Below, piece after piece: positions 17,438-26,173 of a DNA stretch of 64,000 bases. The number at the start of each line of letters is the position of its first letter. Positions within the stretch are counted from its first letter, which is position 1. The stretch is from positions 8,436 to 72,435 of the forward strand of contig SFHI01000004.1 in NCBI GenBank assembly GCA_004555705.1, written 5' to 3'. The notes beneath the pieces are model-generated. The model was not told where the DNA came from. It searched no databases and saw only the letters and a program-made list of their open reading frames with translations. The DNA comes from Clostridiales bacterium. GTDB lineage: Bacteria > Bacillota > Clostridia > Oscillospirales > Oscillospiraceae. Made by a program: the position numbers and the translations under genes.

Positions 17438-18454
17438 ATGAAAGAATCCTTCGGCTACCTGCCCACCGGTGAGGAATGCTTCCTGTACACAATTTCCTGC
17501 GGCGGACTGACAGCCTCCATCACCGATTTCGGCGCCTGCCTGGTCAGGCTTCTGGTTCCGGACAGCCGGGGAAACCTGGCCGACGTGGTCCTGGGCTACG
17601 ACAGCTGTGACGGCTATCTCCACGGCAGCGGCTATATCGGTGCTCCCGTGGGCCGCTGTGCCAACCGGATCAAGGGTTCCTGCTTTGTGCTGGGCCGCAA
17701 GGCCTACTCCCTCACCCCCAACGAGGGCCCCAACAACCTCCACAGCGGTCCGGACTCCTACAGCACCCGGATGTGGAAGGTAATCCAGCACACCGGCGAT
17801 GCCATCACCCTGGAGCTGCGCAGTCCCAACGGTGACCAGGGCTTTCCGGGAAACGCCCTGATCCGGCTGACCTATCAGCTGGACAATGTGGGCGGGCTCC
17901 ATTTTCTCTACGATGCCGTCAGCGACCAGGACACGGTTTTCAACCTGACCAACCACAGCTACTTCAATCTGGCGGGCCATCAGAATACGGACAAGGCCAT
18001 GGATCAGCTTCTGTCCCTCCCCGGCCGGTTCTTCACCCCCGCCGATGCCGAGAGCATCCCCACGGGAGAGAAGCGCAGCGTGGAAGGTACTCCCATGGAT
18101 TTCCGCGTGCCCAAGCCCATCGGACGGGACATCGGCGCGGATTACGAGCCGCTGCACCTCCAGGGGGGCTATGACCATAACTGGGAGGTGTTCTGCAATC
18201 CCTGCGCCCAGCTCTATGACCCGGAATCCGGGAGGGCCATGTCCGTTTCCACAGACTGCCCCGGCATCCAGTTCTATGCAGGCAATTTCCTGAACGCCGA
18301 CGGCAAGGGCGGCGTCCATTACGGCAAGCGCAGCGGAATCGCCCTGGAAACCCAGTTCTACCCCGACGCCCTCCACCACCCCGAGTGGCCTCAGCCCATC
18401 ACCAGGGCCGGAGAGCGCTACCACAGCGAAACCGTCTGCCGCTTCACCTGGTAA
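17438..18454 (+). CDS. galM: Aldose 1-epimerase (galactose mutarotase)
   Basis: Interconverts alpha and beta anomers of galactose and glucose in the cytosol. The 338-residue protein has GRCANRIKGS, the catalytic-region NEGPNNLHSG, FNLTNHSYFNLAGH with the catalytic His, and GIALETQFYPDALHHPEW with the catalytic Glu, in the usual order. AAAGGAG precedes the ATG. It stands alone between its own promoter and a strong terminator; the GH4 alpha-galactosidase at 50738 could supply galactose. Confidence 0.96.
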   Translation: MKESFGYLPTGEECFLYTISCGGLTASITDFGACLVRLLVPDSRGNLADVVLGYDSCDGYLHGSGYIGAPVGRCANRIKGSCFVLGRKAYSLTPNEGPNNLHSGPDSYSTRMWKVIQHTGDAITLELRSPNGDQGFPGNALIRLTYQLDNVGGLHFLYDAVSDQDTVFNLTNHSYFNLAGHQNTDKAMDQLLSLPGRFFTPADAESIPTGEKRSVEGTPMDFRVPKPIGRDIGADYEPLHLQGGYDHNWEVFCNPCAQLYDPESGRAMSVSTDCPGIQFYAGNFLNADGKGGVHYGKRSGIALETQFYPDALHHPEWPQPITRAGERYHSETVCRFTW

Positions 18455-18460
18455 TCCCCA

Positions 18461-18489
18461 CCCCCGCGCCGAAAGGAACGGCGCGGGGG
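18461..18489 (+). terminator. Rho-independent terminator of galM
   Basis: An 11-bp GC stem (18461-18471 with 18479-18489), 7-base loop, then TTTCTTC. Confidence 0.85.
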
Positions 18490-18576
18490 TTTCTTCTGCA
18501 CAGACCGTTTTCCCCTGCATAAACTGTCCTATAAGCGAAATCAGCTTATAGAACATGTTTAACAGGAGGTAATCCC

Positions 18577-19416
18577 ATGTCAGAGCAAGCATCGGACACC
18601 CTGCGCTCCTCCCCCGGGGAAGGACGCCAGACCATGTCCATCCACACCCGAAAAATCACGGACTCCTGCCGGGACAAAGACTGCATTGAGGACCTTCGTG
18701 TCTACTTAACCACTGGCTCCCAGGCCATTCTGGACACCGCAGCAAACGCCCGGGTACGCTGCGCCGAGCTGCTCACCACCTACATTGATGTGGAGCCCGT
18801 GGCCTTTGACGGTCACCACTACTGCATCGACGTCACCTTCTACTATCGCATCCTGGCCGATGCGGTAGTGGGCTCCTGCCGTCCCGCGGCGCTCTACGGC
18901 CTGGCGGTGTTCACCAAGCGGGCAGTCCTCTGCGGTGAGGACAGCCGGGCCCACATCTACCGCAGCGACACCCGTCTGTGCGGCCCCGACGGCCCCACCC
19001 GCGCCAGTGCCAATCTCCCCACCGCTGTCGTGGAGGTGCTGGACCCCATGGTGCTCAGCTCCCGGGTGCGGGACGTCTGCGAATGTGCCTGCGGAGAGTC
19101 CGCCACCGTCCAGATTCCCGGGGACATCCGCACCATGTTTGACGAGGAGCTGGTGCTCTCCGGTGACAAGCGGCGGCTGTTTGTCACCCTGGGACAGTTC
19201 TCCATTGTACGGCTGGAGCGGGACGCCCAGCTGGTGGTCCCCGTACTGGAGTACAGCCTGCCCACCAAGGAGTGCTGTGAAACCCCTGGCTGCGCCGAGG
19301 ACCCCTGCGAGATGTTCAGCCGCATCCCCTTCCCTGCCAAGGAGTTCTCCCCCAAAAGCTGCGACCGCCAGACGGATTCCAAAGACCCCGGCTGCGGCTG
19401 CTACCAAACCACCTGA
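18577..19416 (+). CDS. Conserved cysteine-rich Clostridia protein of unknown function
   Basis: A 279-residue soluble protein without signal peptide or membrane helix. Its core (about residues 38-200) starts CIEDLRVYL and contains ARVRCAELLTTYIDVEPVAFD, a YYRILADAV strand, GLAVFTKRAVLCGEDS and PTAVVEVLDPMVLSSRVRDVC. The regular beta-rich pattern recalls proteins I have seen in spore-forming Clostridia, but I cannot assign a function. The C-terminal 40 residues are rich in Cys and end GCGCYQTT, like metal-binding or cross-linking tails. A GGAGG sequence precedes the ATG. It is monocistronic with a strong terminator. A spore-associated role is only a guess. Confidence 0.75.
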   Translation: MSEQASDTLRSSPGEGRQTMSIHTRKITDSCRDKDCIEDLRVYLTTGSQAILDTAANARVRCAELLTTYIDVEPVAFDGHHYCIDVTFYYRILADAVVGSCRPAALYGLAVFTKRAVLCGEDSRAHIYRSDTRLCGPDGPTRASANLPTAVVEVLDPMVLSSRVRDVCECACGESATVQIPGDIRTMFDEELVLSGDKRRLFVTLGQFSIVRLERDAQLVVPVLEYSLPTKECCETPGCAEDPCEMFSRIPFPAKEFSPKSCDRQTDSKDPGCGCYQTT

Positions 19417-19422
19417 CAACAC

Positions 19423-19446
19423 GCCCCGGAGCTTTCGCTCCGGGGC
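19423..19446 (+). terminator. Rho-independent terminator
   Basis: A perfect 10-bp stem (19423-19432 with 19437-19446) with a TTTC tetraloop, followed by AGATTATTTT. Confidence 0.85.
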
Positions 19447-19556
19447 AGATTATTTTGCCATGGGGCCAATGAGCCCCTGATTCAATGACTGATTTGGCCA
19501 AATGCACGCGCTAAACTTTCAATGACGTAAATGCTTTCGGGTTTCGTCAGCTAAGA

Positions 19557-19634
19557 GATAAATTGTTGTTTACAGCACTAAAAAAGAACTGTCATTGCGA
19601 ACCAGCGCGCACGCTGGTGTGGCAATCCCCCAAC
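19557..19634. repeat. Type A element, left half only
   Basis: Carries the end GATAAATTGTTGTTTAC (19557-19573) and one complete arm, CTGTCATTGCGAACCAGC through GGCAATCCCCC, with the inner hairpin CCAGCGCGCACGCTGG. The matching right arm is absent, so this copy is truncated. Confidence 0.75.
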
Positions 19635-19717
19635 TTTTCAGGCTGCTACGGTAGACGATTCCCTCGTTTTTCTGAGTTCTCGGAACGGAAATTACCCTCT
19701 GACAGCGCCGCCGATGA

Positions 19718-19747
19718 AAAACGGCATGGCTAAAGCCACGCCGTTTT
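19718..19747 (-). terminator. Terminator-like hairpin after the mreB operon
   Basis: A 13-bp stem with one mismatch (19718-19730 with 19735-19747) and a TAAA loop, ending in TTTT on either strand. It follows the last gene of the recD2-comFC-mreB operon. Confidence 0.65.
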
Positions 19748-19775
19748 CTGCATAATATGTTTCCATTTCCACTTG

Positions 19776-20273
19776 TCAATGCTCCACCGTATTGGGAAGC
19801 AGCGCCTCGGCATCCACGTAATAGTGGCGGAAGCTGTCGTCACTGATGTACACCTTTACATTCTTTCCGATATAATCCGGGTCCCGGTAGGTTTTCACCC
19901 CATGGCTGCGGAACACATGGGAAATCCCTCTCCCATCCACATACTTCACCACAAAGATCACCGGGCTGCGCCCGTTGAAGCGGACATTGTAGTTGATCTG
20001 GCAGTCCACCACCTGCCCCCAGATGTACCTCCCGGAGGCGATAAGGCGGTTGGCCCGCTTCCGTTTTCCATACTCCACCGCAAGGAAAGCTCCGCCCAGA
20101 AGTCCGAAAATTCCGCCGATGAGAACAAATATTCCCCCCAGGAGTCTGGTATCCGAATCAATTCCCAGAAGGGAAAGCGATGCGCCCACCGCAAGGAAAA
20201 CAGCCCCAAGAATGGCGTAAACAATCCCAAGAATCCACAGGGCATTCCATCCCATTTTTGCCCGTTTTTCCAT
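19776..20273 (-). CDS. Small membrane protein of unknown function
   Basis: A 165-residue protein with two hydrophobic helices (about residues 10-33 and 44-66) separated by a short loop, followed by a basic KRKR stretch and a roughly 95-residue soluble C-terminal domain (GRYIWGQVVDCQINYNVRF onward) rich in beta-strand pattern, which recalls the DUF3592-type layout of two helices plus a small beta domain. It starts one base after mreB ends and is probably cotranscribed with it. Function unknown. Confidence 0.7.
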   Translation of the reverse strand: MEKRAKMGWNALWILGIVYAILGAVFLAVGASLSLLGIDSDTRLLGGIFVLIGGIFGLLGGAFLAVEYGKRKRANRLIASGRYIWGQVVDCQINYNVRFNGRSPVIFVVKYVDGRGISHVFRSHGVKTYRDPDYIGKNVKVYISDDSFRHYYVDAEALLPNTVEH

Positions 20274-20274
20274 A

Positions 20275-21312
20275 TTATCCTCTCATGGCCCGGCGGCGGG
20301 CAATGTTGATGGGGCCTTCCTCCATGTGGTTGATCCAGCTGAGGCTCTTGCCGCAGCCATAGGCGGTACAGGAGTCCGGGTCGTCCGCCAGGGTGCAGTC
20401 GATGCCGGTACGCTCCATCAGCAGCTCCGCCATACCCCAGATCTGGCTGCAGCCGCCGGTGAGGGTGATGCCGTTTTCCGAGATATCGGACACCAGCTCC
20501 GGGCTGGTCTGCTCCAGAACGGCCAGAACCTCGTCAGCAATCTGCCGGGCAGGACGGCGCAGCACCTCGTAGATTTCCGTGGAGGTCAGGGTAACCACCT
20601 TGGGCATACCGGTCTTGAAGTCCCGGCCCTTGACGTTCATGCTCAGCTCCTCGTCCCGGGGGAACACCTGGCCTATCTGGATTTTGATGCTCTCAGCGGT
20701 GACCTGGCCGATGATCACGCCGTGCTGGCGGCGGACATAGCGGGTAATGGCCTCGTCAAAGGCATCCCCCGCTACCTTCAATGAGGAGGAAACCGCCACA
20801 CCGTTCATACTCAGCACCGCGATGTCCGTGGTGCCGCCGCCGATATCCACCACCAAATGACCGCTGGGACCCTTGATGTCCAGCCCAGCGCCAAGGCCCG
20901 CGGCCAGAGGCTCCTCGATCAGGAACACTCTTCGGGCGCCTGCTTCGATGGCGGCGTTGATGACGCTGCGCTCCTCGACTTCGGTAACGCCGCTGGGAAC
21001 GCTGATGACCACACGGGGCTTGGGCGTGAAAACGCCTGCCTTGGTGGCGGTTTTGAACAGCTCCTGCAGCAGCCGCACGGTCATTTCATGGTCGGAGATA
21101 ATTCCGTCCCTCAGGGGCTTCATGGCAACCACGTTGCCGGGGGTTCGGCCCAGCATATTCCGGGCGGCGGCGCCCACCTGAAGAATTTTTCCCGTATTCT
21201 TGTCCAGGGCCACCACACAGGGCTCCCGGACCACCAGGCCCTTGCCGTCCGCGTAGATCAGCACATTGGAGGTACCCAGGTCCACACCCAGGTCATTGGA
21301 TAGTAAAGCCAT
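20275..21312 (-). CDS. mreB: MreB/Mbl-type bacterial actin
   Basis: Cytoskeletal ATPase that guides cell-wall synthesis along the cell side. The 345-residue protein has the actin-fold phosphate-1 motif DLGVDLGTSNVLIYADG, VVISVPSGVTEVE, the phosphate-2 motif LVVDIGGGTTDIAVLS and the adenosine motif ITLTGGCSQIWGM. Length matches MreB/Mbl. mreC and mreD are not next to it, so it may be a solitary paralogue such as Mbl. It lies downstream of comFC in a minus-strand operon. Confidence 0.92.
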   Translation of the reverse strand: MALLSNDLGVDLGTSNVLIYADGKGLVVREPCVVALDKNTGKILQVGAAARNMLGRTPGNVVAMKPLRDGIISDHEMTVRLLQELFKTATKAGVFTPKPRVVISVPSGVTEVEERSVINAAIEAGARRVFLIEEPLAAGLGAGLDIKGPSGHLVVDIGGGTTDIAVLSMNGVAVSSSLKVAGDAFDEAITRYVRRQHGVIIGQVTAESIKIQIGQVFPRDEELSMNVKGRDFKTGMPKVVTLTSTEIYEVLRRPARQIADEVLAVLEQTSPELVSDISENGITLTGGCSQIWGMAELLMERTGIDCTLADDPDSCTAYGCGKSLSWINHMEEGPINIARRRAMRG

Positions 21313-21327
21313 ATTTCACACACCTTT

Positions 21328-21963
21328 TTACCTTCGCGCCGCGATGACGGCGCAGTGAACTTCCTTTGCCCCCGCGGTGAGCAGCATCCGGGCGCATTCC
21401 CCAGAGGTGGCTCCCGTGGTGAGCACATCATCCAGAAGCAAAATCCGCTTTCCCCGGACTTCCTCAGGGCGGAGCACCCGGTAGGCGCCCAGCACGTTGG
21501 CTCTTCTCTGAGCCTCGGAGCGAATCCCCGACTGCCTGCGGTTATGACGGACCTTCTTCAGCGTGGGAACAGGGACCGTGCCCAGCTCCCTCCCCACGGC
21601 TTCTGCCAGCAGCTCCACCTGGTCGTATCCCCGGGTCAGCCTCCGCAGCGGACTCACGGGCACCCAGGTGAGAATGTCATACTCCCATTCCTGTTCCATA
21701 AGACGCATGGCAAGGTTCCTGCCGAAGCCGGTGGCCAAATGACGGGCCCGGTAGAATTTATAGCGCAGAATAGCACGTCTGACATTCCCTTTATAATACC
21801 AGACAGCAGTGATGCTGTCAAGAAACTGCGGTTTTCTTTTTGAAGCCCGCCAAAGCTCCTGTTCTTCGCGGCACCGCCGGCACAGGTCCGTCTCTCCCCC
21901 ACGGAGCACCCGGCGGCATAGGATGCACTTTTGGGGGAAGAGCAGCTCCAGCAGCCAACTCAT
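21328..21963 (-). CDS. comFC: ComF-family phosphoribosyltransferase-like protein
   Basis: A 211-residue cytosolic protein linked to DNA uptake or handling of transformed DNA. An N-terminal zinc ribbon is seen in CILCRRVLRGG and CRRC (about residues 13-32), and the C-terminal half has the PRPP loop ILLLDDVLTTGATSGEC, preceded by the ComF-typical RRQSGIRSEAQRRANV. The start overlaps the recD2 stop by four bases. Linkage to a RecD2 helicase fits a role in DNA processing. Confidence 0.92.
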   Translation of the reverse strand: MSWLLELLFPQKCILCRRVLRGGETDLCRRCREEQELWRASKRKPQFLDSITAVWYYKGNVRRAILRYKFYRARHLATGFGRNLAMRLMEQEWEYDILTWVPVSPLRRLTRGYDQVELLAEAVGRELGTVPVPTLKKVRHNRRQSGIRSEAQRRANVLGAYRVLRPEEVRGKRILLLDDVLTTGATSGECARMLLTAGAKEVHCAVIAARR

Positions 21964-24173
21964 TGCGTTTTCCCCTGGAGCCGGAGCTTCAGCCCGGTGT
22001 AGCGTCGGTTTTTCTTGGCGTTCTGGGTCATCACGGCCACCGTTTCCTCCCGGCCCACAATGATCAGCAGCTCCCTGGCCCGGGTGATGGCGGTATACAG
22101 AATGCTTCTGCTGAGCAAGTAGGGCGACCCGTTCCAGGCCGTCAGGATCACCGCCCGGTACTCGCTGCCCTGGCTCTTGTGGACGGTCATGGCATAGGCG
22201 CTCTCCAGCTCTCCCAGCTGGGTGAAGTCGTACTCCGCCTCCCGGTCGTCGAATACCACGGTCAGGGTTTCCGCCCCGGGGTCAATGGAGGTGATGGTTC
22301 CCACGTCCCCGTTAAAGACGCCGGTGCCCACGGCGGAGCCGTCGGTTTTCTTCCACAGAATATCATAGTTGTTCCGGATCTGCATCACCCGGTCCCCTTC
22401 CCGGAAGGTGAAGTCCCCAAACTGCTTCTCCTTCTTCTCCGGGGATGCCGGATTCAGAGCCGCCTGGAGCATGGCATTCAGATTCACGGTGCCCACGGTG
22501 CCCTTCCGGGTGGGGGAAAGCACCTGGATTTCTCCGGAGGGAATCCCCATGTTCTTGGGAAGCCGGGTGGCGCACAGGTCCCGCACCGTCTGGGCCACCG
22601 CATCCTCCGACTGCCGCCGCATAAAGAAGAAGTCTGAGTTCACGGTTTTCAGCTCCGGCAGCTGTCCCTGGTTCACACGGTGGGCGTTCATGACAATCAG
22701 GCTCTGCTGGGCCTGCCGGAAAATTTCCGTCAGCCGCACCGCGCTGAGCGTCCCCGCCCGGAGCATATCCCCGAAGGGGAACCCCGGCCCCACCGGGGGC
22801 AGCTGGTCCGGGTCTCCCACCAGGATCAGCCGTTTTCCTTGAGGAATCGCCTTCAGGAGGCTGTGCAGCAGCAGGATATCCACCATGGACATCTCGTCCA
22901 CGATCACGGCATCCGCCTTCAGGGGGTTATCCTCATCCCGGACAAAGACCATCTTTCCGGTGGCCTGGTCAATCCCCGCCTCCAAAAGCCTATGGATGGT
23001 GGAAGCATCCTCCCCGGTGACCTCCGTCAGCCGTTTGGCCGCCCGCCCTGTGGGAGCCGCCAGCAGACATTTCAGCTTCATCTGCTGGAACAGGGATAAA
23101 ATTCCTTTTAATATAGTAGTTTTGCCCGTACCGGGGCCGCCGGTGACCAGCAGAACCCCACTGACGGCTGCCTCCCGGATAGCCCGCTCCTGCTCCGCGG
23201 AATAGGAAATCCCGCTCTCCTCCGCCGCCCGGCGCAGCTTGCTCTCCAGTCCCGCAGGCTCCGGAATCCGCACCGCTCCAAACTCCAAAAGTCTTTCCGC
23301 GCAGTAGGTTTCCGCCTCGTAAAGCTGGGGAAGATAGATCACAGTGATTCCCGCCAGGTGCTGCCGCACCAGTCTGTCCGCCTCCAGAAGCCGCGCCAGC
23401 CCATCCTTCACGGTCTGAGCCTCCACGGTGAGCAGCTGGGCCGTGGCCGCCGTCAGCTTGTCCTCCGGCAGGAAGCTGTGCCCGGCGGAGAGGTTGTAAT
23501 TCAGTTCAAACAGGATGCCGGCTTCCACCCGCCTGGGGTCGTCCCCCGCCACGCCCAGCTCAATGGCGAAGCGGTCCACCGCCTCAAAGGGGGCCTCCAG
23601 CCCATCGTCCATCAGTAAGTACGGATCGTCATACAATAGCTCCACAGTGCTCTCGCCGTAGAGCTTGTAGGTACGCACCGCCAGCTCGGCGGGAAGATGG
23701 TGCAGCGCGAAGAATTCCATCAGCTGCCGCATCCCCACCTGGGTCCGGAACTCCTCGCCGATGGCTTTGGCCCGCTCCCGGGAGATCCCGGAAACCTCCG
23801 CCAGCCTGACAGGCTCCCGTTCCATGATCTGCAGCGTCTCGTCCCCGAAATGCTCCACGATCCTTGCCGCCATCTTTGGGCCGATGCCCTTGATGACCCG
23901 GCTGGAGAGGTAGTTTATAATTTCCAGGGAGGTTTCCGGCATCAGCCGCTCCAGGAACTCCGCCTCAAACTGCCGTCCATAGCTGGCGTGGCTGCTCCAT
24001 TTGCCCGTGACCATGAGCCGCTCCCCCACGGCGGGCAGTGGGATTGTCCCCACCACCGTAACGGCCTGCCCGCCGCCCACGCCCAGACGCAGTACCGCGT
24101 AGCCGTTGTCATAATTCTGATATACCACGGCACGGATGGTGCCCTGGAGAATTTCCATTTCCTGTTCTGCCAA
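21960..24173 (-). CDS. recD2: RecD2-type SF1B ATP-dependent DNA helicase
   Basis: 5'-3' helicase of the RecD2 class, which works without RecBC. The N-terminal OB-like and helix-hairpin-helix regions are seen (YQNYDNGYAVLRL, VIKGIGPKMAARIVEHFG), then Walker A VTGGPGTGKTTILKGIL, Walker B VIVDEMSMVD, GDPDQLPPVGPG, LTEIFRQAQ, and motif VI-type YTAITRARELLI. The frame stays open to 24257, upstream of the likely promoter, so an internal start is required: a TTG at 24173 has AGGAG nine bases before it; the ATG at 24158 is the alternative. Length is about 737 residues. Confidence 0.9.
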   Translation of the reverse strand: MAEQEMEILQGTIRAVVYQNYDNGYAVLRLGVGGGQAVTVVGTIPLPAVGERLMVTGKWSSHASYGRQFEAEFLERLMPETSLEIINYLSSRVIKGIGPKMAARIVEHFGDETLQIMEREPVRLAEVSGISRERAKAIGEEFRTQVGMRQLMEFFALHHLPAELAVRTYKLYGESTVELLYDDPYLLMDDGLEAPFEAVDRFAIELGVAGDDPRRVEAGILFELNYNLSAGHSFLPEDKLTAATAQLLTVEAQTVKDGLARLLEADRLVRQHLAGITVIYLPQLYEAETYCAERLLEFGAVRIPEPAGLESKLRRAAEESGISYSAEQERAIREAAVSGVLLVTGGPGTGKTTILKGILSLFQQMKLKCLLAAPTGRAAKRLTEVTGEDASTIHRLLEAGIDQATGKMVFVRDEDNPLKADAVIVDEMSMVDILLLHSLLKAIPQGKRLILVGDPDQLPPVGPGFPFGDMLRAGTLSAVRLTEIFRQAQQSLIVMNAHRVNQGQLPELKTVNSDFFFMRRQSEDAVAQTVRDLCATRLPKNMGIPSGEIQVLSPTRKGTVGTVNLNAMLQAALNPASPEKKEKQFGDFTFREGDRVMQIRNNYDILWKKTDGSAVGTGVFNGDVGTITSIDPGAETLTVVFDDREAEYDFTQLGELESAYAMTVHKSQGSEYRAVILTAWNGSPYLLSRSILYTAITRARELLIIVGREETVAVMTQNAKKNRRYTGLKLRLQGKTQ

Positions 24174-24215
24174 TTTTCCTCGCTCCTGTTTCCGCATACC
24201 AAGCGTTTTGACTCT

Positions 24216-24244
24216 ATTGTACAATACTTCCCCTGATTTTGAAA
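24216..24244 (-). promoter_or_regulatory. Probable promoter of the recD2-comFC-mreB operon
   Basis: On the minus strand TTTCAA (24244-24239) and TACAAT (24221-24216) are 17 bases apart, upstream of the TTG start chosen for recD2. Confidence 0.5.
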
Positions 24245-24343
24245 GACCTGATCCCATTTTTTCGCCGGAAATTTCTTATTCCTCCTTTATACTTCTTTTC
24301 TCGGGTATTTTCAAATCGTTAACAAATATCTTCCAAAAATTCC

Positions 24344-24372
24344 TTGAATCTTTTTCCTTCCTGGGGTATAAT
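24344..24372 (+). promoter_or_regulatory. Sigma-A type promoter of the atp operon
   Basis: TTGAAT at 24344-24349, 17-base spacer and a perfect TATAAT at 24367-24372, about 33 bases before the first gene. Confidence 0.8.
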
Positions 24373-24404
24373 GAAAAAGATATGTGGGAGAGGGGGCGAA
24401 GGCT

Positions 24405-24662
24405 TTGAAGGATGTAAACCTCCTGGTCTGGCTGACCCAGCTGGGTCTTTCTGTGGCGCTTCCCCTGGCCCTTTTCCTGGGCGTGGCCGTGTGGCTCCAC
24501 AATTCCCGGGGCTGGGGAAGCTGGATCATTTGGGTGGGGCTTCTTGTGGGCATTTCCTCCGCCGTCAGCGGCTTCCGTCAGTCTCTCAGGGCCATGGAAC
24601 GGATGTCCCGGGACCGGAAGAAGCAGGACCCCCCGCCTCTTTCCTTCAATGAACATACCTGA
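24405..24662 (+). CDS. atpZ: AtpZ/AtpI-family protein
   Basis: A small protein of about 85 residues with two hydrophobic helices (LLVWLTQLGLSVALPLALFL and WIIWVGLLVGISSAVSGF), the AtpZ pattern found at the head of Firmicutes ATP synthase operons. Such proteins are linked to divalent-cation transport or to c-ring assembly. The frame opens with a GTG at 24384; the TTG at 24405 is preferred because GAGGGGG lies about seven bases upstream. It is followed after 14 bases by atpI. Confidence 0.8.
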   Translation: MKDVNLLVWLTQLGLSVALPLALFLGVAVWLHNSRGWGSWIIWVGLLVGISSAVSGFRQSLRAMERMSRDRKKQDPPPLSFNEHT

Positions 24663-24676
24663 CCCGGAGGAACGCT

Positions 24677-25072
24677 ATGGAATCCCGAAAAATCGTATAC
24701 CGCGAAACCGGAATTGTCGCCATCGGCGTGACTGTCTGCACCGCCGTAATGATGCTTGTCTATGCCCTTCTGGGACGTTTTGAACTGTCCGTGCTGTGGG
24801 GTGGCCTGATGGGCGCAGTGCTGAGCATCGGAAACTTTTTCCTGATGGCCCTGGGTACCTCCCTGGCCGCGGATAAGGCGGAGAATCAGGACGTTAAAGG
24901 CGGCTCCCTGCTGGTCCGCAATTCCTATATGCTCCGGCTGCTGGTTTTGTTTGTTGTGCTCATCCTCTGCGCCAAGACGGAGGTATTCAACCTGATCGCC
25001 TTGGTGCTTCCTCTGGTATTTGTCCGTCCCACCCTGACCGTGGTGGAGTTTTTCAGAAAGAAAGGGGCTTGA
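24677..25072 (+). CDS. atpI: ATP synthase subunit I
   Basis: A 131-residue membrane protein with four hydrophobic segments, located between atpZ and atpB. The pattern of an early pair of helices with GGLMGAVLSIGNFFLMA and a late VRNSYMLRLLVLFVVL is that of AtpI, an assembly helper of the c-ring that is not part of the finished enzyme. GGAGG precedes the ATG. The stop is six bases before atpB. Confidence 0.85.
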   Translation: MESRKIVYRETGIVAIGVTVCTAVMMLVYALLGRFELSVLWGGLMGAVLSIGNFFLMALGTSLAADKAENQDVKGGSLLVRNSYMLRLLVLFVVLILCAKTEVFNLIALVLPLVFVRPTLTVVEFFRKKGA

Positions 25073-25078
25073 TCCGTT

Positions 25079-25978
25079 ATGAATATGGATGTCACAGGCG
25101 CGTTTATTTACTTTACCATTCCCATTTTCGGCGGCATTCCCATTACCCAGACCACCGTTTCCCATCTGGTCGTCACCGTCTTTCTGTGCACCGCCAGTAT
25201 CCTGCTGGGGAGGCGGCTGAAAAAGCGGCCCGACGGTCTGCAGGTCATGGTGGAAAAGGGCGTGATGATGCTCCACAACATGGTGGTGGAGACCATGGGC
25301 GCCCACAATGCCCACTGGATGCCCTTTATTGCCACCATATTCTTAAGCTCCATCTGCGGCTCCTTTATCGGCCTCACCGGCATTCTCCGCTCCTCCACGG
25401 CGGACCTCAGCTGCACCCTGGTGTGGGCGCTGATGGTCAGCGTCATCATCTGGTACAACAACATCAAGAACAAGGGCTTTTTCGGCTGGCTGAAGGGCTT
25501 CACCGAGCCCATCGTGGTCATGACCCCCATGAATATCATCTCCGAGATTGCCCAGCCCATTTCCATGGCCTTCCGTCACTTCGGCAACGTTGCCGGCGGA
25601 GGCGTTATCACCACCCTGATCTATACCTCCCTCAGCATGGCTTCCGCCGCGGTGCTGAATCTGCTCACCGGGAGCGGCTGGGTCATGTCCGTGGTGCTGC
25701 TGGCAGTGGGGGCGGGACTGATCTTCTGGTGGAAGCGTTCCTCCGGGAAGGTCAAGCTGTTCTTCGGCATCGTCTGCGCCGTGCTGGGCTTTTTCGGCCT
25801 GCTGGAAGCTCTGGGAATCCTTACCGGAGTTCCCGTTCTGGCTTACGGCATCCCGGCAGTGCTCAGCTGCTACTTTGATCTCTTCTCCGGATTTGTCCAG
25901 GCCTATGTGTTCACCCTGCTCACCATGGTCTACATTTCCTCGTCCCTGCCCGAGCCCCAGGAGGCCCAGGCGGAATAA
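25079..25978 (+). CDS. atpB: ATP synthase F0 subunit a
   Basis: Membrane stator subunit that forms the two ion half-channels facing the c-ring. The 299-residue protein carries the essential arginine in SMAFRHFGNVAGGG and the final-helix motif GFVQAYVFTLLTMVY. It is longer than usual: between these two conserved helices there are about 50 extra residues with hydrophobic stretches (VMSVVLLAVGAGLIFWW, LFFGIVCAVLGFFGLL) separated by a basic SSGKVK. The rest aligns in order. It is followed by a long hairpin rather than directly by atpE. Confidence 0.93.
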   Translation: MNMDVTGAFIYFTIPIFGGIPITQTTVSHLVVTVFLCTASILLGRRLKKRPDGLQVMVEKGVMMLHNMVVETMGAHNAHWMPFIATIFLSSICGSFIGLTGILRSSTADLSCTLVWALMVSVIIWYNNIKNKGFFGWLKGFTEPIVVMTPMNIISEIAQPISMAFRHFGNVAGGGVITTLIYTSLSMASAAVLNLLTGSGWVMSVVLLAVGAGLIFWWKRSSGKVKLFFGIVCAVLGFFGLLEALGILTGVPVLAYGIPAVLSCYFDLFSGFVQAYVFTLLTMVYISSSLPEPQEAQAE

Positions 25979-26011
25979 CCTGTAAGCTCTTCGGACGAAA
26001 GCCGTGCGTCT

Positions 26012-26079
26012 CTTTGCAGGGAGGGGTTGTGACCCTTCCGCTGTCCCCCACGGAAGGGTTATAACCCTTCCCTGCAAAG
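26012..26079 (+). promoter_or_regulatory. 29-bp intercistronic hairpin between atpB and atpE
   Basis: Arms 26012-26040 and 26051-26079 pair over all 29 positions when G-U pairs are allowed (three wobbles), closing a 10-base loop CTGTCCCCCA. After the stem comes GCAG and then TTTTT (26084-26088), so it could act as a partial terminator, an RNA processing site or a stabiliser of the downstream c-subunit message. atpE begins about 95 bases later. Confidence 0.75.
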
Positions 26080-26173
26080 GCAGTTTTTAACGTTCTCTGA
26101 TCAGCCGCATTGCCGAAATCCGATTAGTATATCACTACCGCAAAAACAAAAAATCACCTAGGAGGAACTTATT

